From Nitrospirota bacterium (GTDB lineage Bacteria > Nitrospirota > Thermodesulfovibrionia > UBA6902 > DSMQ01), in NCBI GenBank assembly GCA_016208965.1, contig JACQXB010000016.1, positions 25,541-89,540 of the forward strand: a DNA stretch of 64,000 bases, given 5' to 3'. Shown here piece after piece: positions 56,484 through 64,000 of this stretch; the first letter of the stretch is position 1; every line of letters begins with the position of its first letter. The notes under the pieces are model-generated. The model saw only the letters and a program-made list of their open reading frames with translations. It ran no database searches and was not told where the DNA came from. The position numbers and the translations under genes were made by a program.

Positions 56484-58183
56484 GTTATCTCAAGCCTTAC
56501 TGGTGGATAATTGCAATAGCCACTGTATTCAGTTTAGGGACATCTGCAATTACAGGCGCCATGACGTGGTTTATCAAGCCCATAATAGATGGTGTAACTA
56601 AAGACACCCACCAAATAAAATTATACCTCCTTTTATATGTATCATTTTTTATATCTAGAGGGCTCTTTTCCTTTGTCCATTCTTTTTTGATGCGCACTGT
56701 TGGTGCAAAGGTGGTAAGGAATGTAAGGGATGAGATTTTCAAAAAACTCATCACCCTTCCAATGAATTTTTATGTTCATAGGCCTTCAGGAGAACTCATA
56801 TCAAGGGTAATAAATGATTCCAATGTCCTGCAAGGGATTCTTGGATATGCTGTAAAAGATATCTTTGTTGAAGGACTAACCTTTGTTGTCCTTCTAACCA
56901 TCGCATTTATAAGGCAGTGGGACCTCGCACTGTTAGCCCTTATAATAATACCTTTCTCATTTCTTGTTATTGATAAATTTGGTAAAAAGATGAGAAAGAT
57001 TGCTCAGAAGACACAGGAGCAGATATCAGGGCTTGTTGTAAGACTTACAGAGAGTATATCAGGGATTAAGATGATAAAGACATTTATGCAGGAGAAACTT
57101 CATATAGATAAATTTAATGAGGAAAATAAGAAATATTACAGTATAGCCATAAAGGGTGCGCGCACAATGGAGTACTCAACTTTACTGCACGAAATTATCA
57201 CAGGGATAGGCATAGCGAGTATTTTATTCTATGGTTTTTATCTGGTAAATATAAAACAGATGACACTCGGTGAATTAATCTCTTTCTCTGCAGCAGTGGT
57301 TTTGATATATACACCAATAAAACGACTCGGTGGTGCTAACAATAGCTTACAGCAGGCACGGGCAGCTGCGGAGAGGGTTTTCTATCTTATTGACCAGGCC
57401 CCCGAGGCAGAGGGGACATTGGAGTTGCCAGCAATAAAAGATGGAATTTCCTTTAACAATGTAACATTTATTTATCCAGAAACAAATAAGAAGGTTATTG
57501 AGGATGTTAGTTTTCGTGTAAAGGAAGGGGAAGTTATAGCAATAGTTGGTCGAAGCGGTGCCGGGAAAACCACGCTTATGGATATGCTCCCAAGGTTTTA
57601 TCGCCCTACAAATGGAAACATTACAATTGATGGTATAGACATTAATGATGTTACGTCCAAATCCCTTCGGAATAACATCGGCATCGTGAGTCAGGACATA
57701 ATATTATTTAATGAAACTGTTAAGGATAATATTGCTTTCGGCAGGAACGATGCAACAGAGGAAGAAATTATAGGGTCTGCAAAGGCAGCCTATGCCCATG
57801 ACTTTATAATGGAGATGCTAAAAGGCTATGACACAATAATAGGTGAAAAAGGGGTAAGACTTTCAGGTGGACAAAGACAGAGAATAGCCATTGCAAGGGC
57901 ATTGCTTAAAAACCCTCCTATCCTTATACTTGATGAGGCTACATCATCCCTTGATTCAGCCTCTGAAGTGGTTGTGCAAAAGGCTTTAGAAAACCTTATG
58001 GCTAACAGAACAACTTTTGTTATTGCTCATAGATTATCCACTGTAAGAAAGGCTCACAGGATATTGGTACTTGATAAGCACAGAATTGTTGAGATAGGCG
58101 CCCATGAAGAGTTGATAGAAAAAGGCGGTATATATAAACTTCTTTATCAATCCCAGTTTGAGAAAAATGTTTCTGCTGTATAA
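56459..58183 (+). CDS. msbA: Lipid A export ABC transporter MsbA
   Basis: ABC exporter TM region, VGRSGAGKTTLMDMLPRFY, LSGGQRQRIAIARALLKNPPILILDEATSSLD. Confidence 0.93.
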   Translation: MEHYRRLLSYLKPYWWIIAIATVFSLGTSAITGAMTWFIKPIIDGVTKDTHQIKLYLLLYVSFFISRGLFSFVHSFLMRTVGAKVVRNVRDEIFKKLITLPMNFYVHRPSGELISRVINDSNVLQGILGYAVKDIFVEGLTFVVLLTIAFIRQWDLALLALIIIPFSFLVIDKFGKKMRKIAQKTQEQISGLVVRLTESISGIKMIKTFMQEKLHIDKFNEENKKYYSIAIKGARTMEYSTLLHEIITGIGIASILFYGFYLVNIKQMTLGELISFSAAVVLIYTPIKRLGGANNSLQQARAAAERVFYLIDQAPEAEGTLELPAIKDGISFNNVTFIYPETNKKVIEDVSFRVKEGEVIAIVGRSGAGKTTLMDMLPRFYRPTNGNITIDGIDINDVTSKSLRNNIGIVSQDIILFNETVKDNIAFGRNDATEEEIIGSAKAAYAHDFIMEMLKGYDTIIGEKGVRLSGGQRQRIAIARALLKNPPILILDEATSSLDSASEVVVQKALENLMANRTTFVIAHRLSTVRKAHRILVLDKHRIVEIGAHEELIEKGGIYKLLYQSQFEKNVSAV

Positions 58184-59444
58184 TTTTTTCTCTGCAATAG
58201 CGATTTTAATCTATCTACCATGGCTTTTATTAAAAAAAGGACCGGAAAACAGATTCAGATATATAAGTGAACGGCTCGGCTTATCACAATATTCAAACAC
58301 AGATATATGGATTCACGCGGTCTCTGTAGGAGAAGTAATAGCATGCATTCCTTTTTTAAAGACACTTAAGGAAGAATTCCCTCATATAAAAATTGTATTC
58401 TCTACCACTACATATACAGGGCAAAAAATTGCCCGCGAAAGATTCCCTGATGCAGACAGGATTATGTATATACCATGGGATACATGGCTTTGTATTAACA
58501 GGGCAGTTAGGCTCATAAGGCCCAAAATATTTATAACAGTAGAAACAGAGCTATGGCCGCAGCTTTTTAAAAAGCTAAAAGAGGCAGAGGCATATATAGT
58601 GATTCTTAATGGAAGGATTTCAAAGGAATCATTTAAAGGATACAACCGCATAAAACCACTTATAAAGAGGGTCTTATCTTATACGGATTTTTTTTACATG
58701 CAGGGGAGCGACGATGCATATAGAGTCACGACGCTCGGTGCAAACCCGGAAAAAGTAGCTATTATGGGAAATTTCAAGTTTGATATAAACCTCCATAAAT
58801 CCCAAGAATCATCTGCATGGACAGATGGTATCGGAGGGCATATATTAGTGGCGGGGAGCACCCATAAAGGTGAAGAAGATATCATGCTTGATGCCTATGA
58901 GAATATCAAGAAGACAATCCCTGATTTAAAACTTATCCTCGCACCAAGACATCCTGAGAGATTTCAGGAGGTAGAGGAAGTTATAAAGAAAAGGGGTCTT
59001 AATTTTATAAGACGTTCAGAAATTAGTCAGGGGGTAAGGGTCATGGACCAAGAATTGGAAGACATTATATTACTTGACACTATCGGTGAGTTATCAGCAG
59101 TCTATTCAAAGGCAACTGTTGTCTTTGTTGGAGGAAGCCTTTTTCCTTATGGAGGGCATAACATCCTTGAGCCTGCTTACTGGGCAAAGCCGATTATCTT
59201 TGGTCCATACATGGATAATTTCCCAATTGCAAAAGAATTCTTAAAGCAAGCTGCGGCGTTGATGGTCGAAAACACCTTAGACATAGTAAATGCAGTTAAT
59301 GAACTCTTAAAGAACACAGAAAAGGCAAATCAGTTGGGACAGAGGGCAAAGGTAATCGTTCAAGGCAACATTGGCGCAGTTGAAAAAGCCCTTGGGCTCA
59401 TAAGGGGTTTACTTTCGGAGACGAGATATCGTGGGGCTACTTAG
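58158..59444 (+). CDS. waaA: 3-deoxy-D-manno-octulosonic acid transferase
   Basis: IWIHAVSVGEVIACIPFLKTL, AGSTHKGEEDIMLDAYE, FVGGSLFPYGGHNILEPAYWAKPIIFGP. Confidence 0.96.
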   Translation: MRKMFLLYNFFSAIAILIYLPWLLLKKGPENRFRYISERLGLSQYSNTDIWIHAVSVGEVIACIPFLKTLKEEFPHIKIVFSTTTYTGQKIARERFPDADRIMYIPWDTWLCINRAVRLIRPKIFITVETELWPQLFKKLKEAEAYIVILNGRISKESFKGYNRIKPLIKRVLSYTDFFYMQGSDDAYRVTTLGANPEKVAIMGNFKFDINLHKSQESSAWTDGIGGHILVAGSTHKGEEDIMLDAYENIKKTIPDLKLILAPRHPERFQEVEEVIKKRGLNFIRRSEISQGVRVMDQELEDIILLDTIGELSAVYSKATVVFVGGSLFPYGGHNILEPAYWAKPIIFGPYMDNFPIAKEFLKQAAALMVENTLDIVNAVNELLKNTEKANQLGQRAKVIVQGNIGAVEKALGLIRGLLSETRYRGAT

Positions 59445-60600
59445 CACAATCTACAGCTTAATCCTTTCAGGCAGAAGTCTATTCTACAAGACAGGCCTCA
59501 AGAAAACAAAAATACTTCCAGCGAAGGTCATAAGCATTGGCAATCTTACATTGGGGGGGACAGGGAAAACCCCTGCAGTAATAGCATTGGCAGAGGAGAT
59601 AAAGAGGCAAGGGTTTAATCCGTGCATTCTGACAAGGGGGTATAAGGGAAAGACAAAGGGACCGTGCTTTGTAAAAGCCAGTAACGAGTTACAAGTAACA
59701 AGTAACAAGTTAAAGAAAAAAAATTCCAAAGACTCGTTACTCGTTACTCGTTACTCGTCACTGTTTGGTGATGAGCCTGTCTTGATGGCTGAACGGCTAA
59801 AAAATGTCCCTATAGTAAAATGTGCGGACAGATATAAAGGCGGTATTTTTGCCTTAAACTCGTCACTCGTCACTCGTCACTTCTCGCTCGTCTTTATTCT
59901 TGATGACGGCTTTCAACACATATCGCTCCACAGGGATATAGATATACTCCTTATTGATGCAACCAATGCTTTTGGAAATGGAAAACTATTTCCTGAAGGC
60001 ATACTAAGGGAACCATTAAGGGCAATAAAAAGGGCACATGTAATAGTGCTTACAAAAACAGATGCAATTAGTGATGAAACATTCATGTCTCAAAGAGACA
60101 CAAAAGACAATGAAAATAATCCCCCCTCACCCCCCTTTAGTAAAGGGGGGATGGGGGGATTTCCAGGTGAAATAAATGTTATAAGAACAAAGATAAGACA
60201 ATATAACATAGATGCGCCGATATATAATGCATTACACAAACCCGAATCTATTATAAGTGCAGACGGTACCATCAAAGACCTGAGCTTTATAAATCAAAAG
60301 AAAATATACGCCTTTTCAGGCATTGCCAACCCACCACATTTCAAGACCATGTTGTTATCAATGGGTGCGAATGTGATAAGATTTAAGACATTCAAGGATC
60401 ATTATAAATATAAGCAACAGGATATAGACGAGATAATAAAAGAGGCAGAAAGACTGGAAATTATTACTACAGAAAAGGATATGGTGAAGCTTAAAAAATT
60501 TAAACTGCCAGAAAATTTCTATGCCCTAAGGATTGCCTTTTCAATTGAAAAGGCTTTCTATAATTATATATTTGACAACATCACACTTCCTACTTCTTAG
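59431..60600 (+). CDS. lpxK: Tetraacyldisaccharide 4'-kinase
   Basis: ISIGNLTLGGTGKTPAVIALAEEI, ILTRGYKGKTKG, ILDDGFQHISLHRDIDILLIDA. Confidence 0.95.
   Translation: MGLLSTIYSLILSGRSLFYKTGLKKTKILPAKVISIGNLTLGGTGKTPAVIALAEEIKRQGFNPCILTRGYKGKTKGPCFVKASNELQVTSNKLKKKNSKDSLLVTRYSSLFGDEPVLMAERLKNVPIVKCADRYKGGIFALNSSLVTRHFSLVFILDDGFQHISLHRDIDILLIDATNAFGNGKLFPEGILREPLRAIKRAHVIVLTKTDAISDETFMSQRDTKDNENNPPSPPFSKGGMGGFPGEINVIRTKIRQYNIDAPIYNALHKPESIISADGTIKDLSFINQKKIYAFSGIANPPHFKTMLLSMGANVIRFKTFKDHYKYKQQDIDEIIKEAERLEIITTEKDMVKLKKFKLPENFYALRIAFSIEKAFYNYIFDNITLPTS
59682..59760. repeat. Bipartite heptamer element (TAACAAG)n-spacer-(CTCGTTA)n in lpxK
   Basis: taacgag ttacaag taacaag taacaag ttaaagaaaaaaaattccaaaga ctcgtta x3 ctcgtca. 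Confidence 0.95.
59859..59890. repeat. Heptamer array (CTCGTCA)3 in lpxK
   Basis: Encodes NSSLVTRHFSLV. Confidence 0.9.
60117..60166. repeat. Family A palindrome in frame in lpxK
   Basis: aatcccccctcacccccctttagtaaaggggggatggggggattt; encodes [15 protein letters not shown]. Confidence 0.92.
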
Positions 60601-60633
60601 TTTTCACTTTTCACTTTTTAGATGGGAGGCTAT

Positions 60634-61047
60634 ATGCTAAAGACCATTAATATCAGGACAAAGGCAAGGACAGAGTTTGTTGATATCACCTCTGAGGTAC
60701 AGGGTGTAGTCAATGACTCCAATATAAAAAACGGTATATGTTATTTATATGTCCCTCACACAACAGCAGGCATTACAATAAATGAGGGCGCAGACCCCTC
60801 TGTTGTAAAGGATATCCAGACAGTCCTAAATAAATTAGTACCACATAATCTAAGCTATTCCCACATAGAAGGGAACTCGGATTCCCATATAAAATCTACC
60901 CTTGTTGGGATATCTAAATCTGTGCTTATAGATAATGGAAGACTCCTATTAGGGACATGGCAGGCTATTTTTTTCTGTGAATTTGATGGCCCAAGGAGTA
61001 GAAGTATTCATGTTAAAATATTAAAATGTCCAGACAAGACCTTATAA
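60634..61047 (+). CDS. yjbQ: YjbQ / UPF0047 family protein
   Basis: GICYLYVPHTTAGITINEGADPSVVKDI, HIEGNSDSHIKSTLVG; RBS GGGAGG before ATG 60634. Confidence 0.93.
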   Translation: MLKTINIRTKARTEFVDITSEVQGVVNDSNIKNGICYLYVPHTTAGITINEGADPSVVKDIQTVLNKLVPHNLSYSHIEGNSDSHIKSTLVGISKSVLIDNGRLLLGTWQAIFFCEFDGPRSRSIHVKILKCPDKTL

Positions 61048-63767
61048 TAGAAGGGGCAAAACAGAATAACCTTAAAAACATAAACCTAACACTACCACAT
61101 AATAAGGTCATCACAATTACAGGTGTATCAGGTTCAGGAAAGTCATCATTAGCATTTGATACAATCTTTGCTGAGGGTCAGTGGAGATTTATTGAATCAC
61201 TTTCCACATACGCACGGCTTTTCCTCGAAAAACTCGACAGACCACAGGTTGAAGCAATCCACAACATCCGTCCTGCAATTGCACTTGAACAGCGAAACCC
61301 TATAAAGACATCCCGCTCAACAGTAGGCACAATAACTGAAATCCATGATTACCTGAGATTACTTTATTCAAAGATATCAAAACCACATTGCATAAAATGT
61401 GGCAAGGCTTTAAGGCTATGGGATGCCTCAGCAGTAGTTAAAGAGCTTATTGAAAGGCATTACGGACACAGGGCATTGATAATCTTTGAAAGCGAAGAAT
61501 CACCAGAAAAGCTCAAACAAAGAGGATTCCATAGAATATTGGTTAATGGCGAGGTAATTGAGATTCAAGATTCAAGATTCAAGATTCAAGATAACAATTC
61601 AGACTCTAAACTCGACATCGTCCTTGACAGACTTATTATCAAAGACGAACCAAGATTGTCTGACTCTGTTGAGATTGCATGGGAAAAAGGCAATGGTAAG
61701 ATGAAAGTTGAAATCGTAGGCACATCTCCTGAAACACTGATATTTTCATCAAAGCTAAAATGCTTTAACTGTAACGTAGAATTACCATCACTCCAACCCC
61801 TTCTTTTCTCTTTTAACCATCCCCTCGGGGCATGTCCGCAGTGCAAGGGTTTTGGTGATACCTTAATATATCATGAGGACGCTATTGTTCCTGATAAAAG
61901 CCTCTCACTTGAGGAAGGAGCAATAGAGCCATGGAGCAAGCCATCATACAGATGGTGGTATAGACAATTTGAAAAATGGGCAAAAAAGAAAAAAGTAAGG
62001 CTTGATATGCCATATAGAGACCTGCCTCATGAAATAAAAGAGTTAATCTTCAAAGGTAATCACGATTTCTACGGACTTAATGAATTTTTTGAAGAGTTAG
62101 AAAATAAACGATATAAACTCCATGTAAGGGTATTTTTAAGTAGATACAGAAAGCCTGTTACATGCAGACTTTGTAACGGACAAAGGCTTAAACCAGAAGC
62201 GATTGCCTTTACTATAGGAGAGCTTAATATAGCAGGGCTTTCAAGGATGTCTATATCACAATTAAGTAATTTCTTCTCAAGCCTCAAACTTTCAAAATAT
62301 GAAAAAGATATATCCTCAGAGATACTAAGGCAGATTAATCTTAAGATAAATTTTCTCCTTCGGGTTAGGCTTGGGTATCTCACCTTAAATAGACAAACAA
62401 AGACACTTTCAGGTGGCGAATCACAAAGGATAAATCTTTCAAATCAGCTTGCATCAAGACTTACTGCAACACTCTATGTGCTTGATGAACCAACTGTGGG
62501 GCTTCATCCAAGGGATATAAGCAGGATTACAGAAATAATGAAGGGGCTCGCAGATATAGGAAATACAATTATAGCGGTTGAACATGACAGGACAGTTATT
62601 GATTCTGCTGACTGGATTATTGAGCTTGGTCCTGGTGGAGGCGAAAAAGGCGGCAGACTCTTGTTTTCTGGATGGAAATCGGACTTCCTGAAAACTAACA
62701 CACTAACTGCGAATTACTTAAAAAACATAGAATTCATCTCTGTTCCAGGGTTCAGGAAAAAAGGCAGCGGTAAAGTGCTTTCTGTAAAAGGTGTATCAGG
62801 AAATAATCTTAAGAATATAGATATAAATATCCCCCTTCAGACAATAGCCTGTATCACTGGTGTATCAGGTTCTGGGAAAAGCACACTCGTAGAAGATACT
62901 ATTTATAATGCCCTTGCAAGGATTTTTAAAGTAGAGTTTAAAACTCCTCAGCCCTTTAAATCAATTGATGGTATTGAGTATCTAAGAGGGGTAAAAATCA
63001 TAGACCAGCATCCAATTGGGAAAAGCCCAAGGTCTAACCCTGTCACATATTTAAAGACGTTTGACCCTATAAGAAGACTATTTTCAGAACAACGTGAAGC
63101 CAAATACCATGGATACAGTATAGGACACTTTTCATTTAATACTGAAGGCGGCAGATGTGAAGCATGTAAAGGCGCTGGTTTCCAAAAACTTGAGATGTAT
63201 TTCTTTGAAGACCTGTATATTAAATGTGAGGAATGCGGAGGCAGAAGATATAAGCCTGAAATATTGAATATTACTTACAATGGGAAAAACATATATGATG
63301 TGCTCGAGATGACGGTTGAGGAGGCACTGGAGTTTTTCACCCGTATGCCATCTATTATAAATAGGTTGAAACTACTGGATTCCATGGGAATTGGGTATCT
63401 AAAACTCGGGCAACCTGCCACAACCCTTTCAGGTGGTGAGGCACAGAGGCTTAAGATATGCTGTGAGTTAAGTATTTCAGGAAGAAGAGACTACATCTAT
63501 ATCCTTGATGAGCCATCAGTAGGGCTGCACCCACATGACATAAAAAAACTTCTTAATGTCTTAAATGAACTCGTAGATGCAGGGAATACTGTTTTGTTAG
63601 TTGAACATAACTTAGACATAATAAAATGTGCTGACTGGATAATAGACCTCGGTCCTGAAGGCGGAGAAAAAGGTGGAAGGATTGTAGCAGAAGGGCCCCC
63701 AGAGGATATAATAAAAGAGAAGAAGTCTTATACAGGCAGACACCTTAGAGAGTATCTTAACGGATGA
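61026..63767 (+). CDS. uvrA: Excinuclease ABC subunit A
   Basis: ITGVSGSGKSSLAFDTIFAEGQ, two ABC signatures LSGGESQRINLSNQLAS / LSGGEAQRLKI, zinc-finger CxxC pairs. Confidence 0.98.
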   Translation: MSRQDLIIEGAKQNNLKNINLTLPHNKVITITGVSGSGKSSLAFDTIFAEGQWRFIESLSTYARLFLEKLDRPQVEAIHNIRPAIALEQRNPIKTSRSTVGTITEIHDYLRLLYSKISKPHCIKCGKALRLWDASAVVKELIERHYGHRALIIFESEESPEKLKQRGFHRILVNGEVIEIQDSRFKIQDNNSDSKLDIVLDRLIIKDEPRLSDSVEIAWEKGNGKMKVEIVGTSPETLIFSSKLKCFNCNVELPSLQPLLFSFNHPLGACPQCKGFGDTLIYHEDAIVPDKSLSLEEGAIEPWSKPSYRWWYRQFEKWAKKKKVRLDMPYRDLPHEIKELIFKGNHDFYGLNEFFEELENKRYKLHVRVFLSRYRKPVTCRLCNGQRLKPEAIAFTIGELNIAGLSRMSISQLSNFFSSLKLSKYEKDISSEILRQINLKINFLLRVRLGYLTLNRQTKTLSGGESQRINLSNQLASRLTATLYVLDEPTVGLHPRDISRITEIMKGLADIGNTIIAVEHDRTVIDSADWIIELGPGGGEKGGRLLFSGWKSDFLKTNTLTANYLKNIEFISVPGFRKKGSGKVLSVKGVSGNNLKNIDINIPLQTIACITGVSGSGKSTLVEDTIYNALARIFKVEFKTPQPFKSIDGIEYLRGVKIIDQHPIGKSPRSNPVTYLKTFDPIRRLFSEQREAKYHGYSIGHFSFNTEGGRCEACKGAGFQKLEMYFFEDLYIKCEECGGRRYKPEILNITYNGKNIYDVLEMTVEEALEFFTRMPSIINRLKLLDSMGIGYLKLGQPATTLSGGEAQRLKICCELSISGRRDYIYILDEPSVGLHPHDIKKLLNVLNELVDAGNTVLLVEHNLDIIKCADWIIDLGPEGGEKGGRIVAEGPPEDIIKEKKSYTGRHLREYLNG
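61561..61592. repeat. Heptamer array (AGATTCA)4 in frame in uvrA
   Basis: Encodes IQDSRFKIQD. Confidence 0.93.
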
Positions 63768-63813
63768 GCAGAAGGCTATCATGGCAAGCATATCGAAAAA
63801 ATAGACATAGAAA

Positions 63814-64000
63814 GTTGTCATTGCGAGCAGGTCCCTCGCTTGTCATTGCGATGCCGAAGTTTCGGCAGAAGCAATCTCGTTTGTCGCTCGGGATAAACTC
63901 CGCAATCTGACACAAAGTGTCATTCTGATGCCGAAGTTTCGGCAGAAGAATCTCTTTTGAGATTGCCACGTCCCGAAATGTCGGGACTCGCAATGACAAA
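63814..64000. repeat. Composite GTCATTGCGAG-type repeat, inverted relative to 7130-7375
   Basis: gaagaatctcttttgagattgccacgtcccgaaatgtcgggactcgcaatgac is the reverse complement of a stretch in 7176-7230. Confidence 0.9.

Overview
About 64 kb of bacterial chromosome with dense gene content, probably from a Gram-negative anaerobe or environmental MAG (Nitrospirota or deltaproteobacteria-like; lineage is inference only). The backbone is ordinary: mraZ-rsmH-ftsL, a GDP-mannose module, tlyA, a copper module (YHS, histidine kinase, Met-rich protein, P1B ATPase), cysE-cysS, yggS-proC-yggT-divIVA-hisS, mobA-tatA-alr, aspA, mtnP-apt, etfBA, glgX, uvrB-fdhD, pilB-pilT-pilC, a P2-type cation ATPase, usp, pstCAB-phoU, lpxB-msbA-waaA-lpxK, yjbQ and uvrA, plus two tRNA-Leu genes. 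The unusual part is a very high load of small repeats, many inserted in frame inside essential genes. The most interesting signal is a superfamily of phased heptamer (7-nt) inverted repeats with more than 20 sites. The heptamer sequence differs between loci, but in many cases the two arms at one locus are reverse complements. One copy carries a four-helix-bundle (23S-rRNA intervening-sequence-type) ORF between the inverted arms and sits between pstC and pstA. Copies in yggS, lpxK and a P-type ATPase keep the same left-arm/right-arm layout with only a short spacer. This looks like an autonomous / non-autonomous element pair. Other notable items: a 28-nt palindrome inserted with a 5-bp target duplication into an IS3 remnant (the second remnant gives the empty site), tlyA flanked by 35-bp inverted repeats, a HicAB islet flanked by a 98-bp duplication of the etfA 3' end and followed by an attC-like site, a GHMP-kinase/UDP-sugar pyrophosphorylase fusion, a CysE-CysS fusion over a latent TAATG junction, and an R-M gene coupled by ATGA overlap to proC. 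All family calls are from reading the protein sequence; no database search was run.
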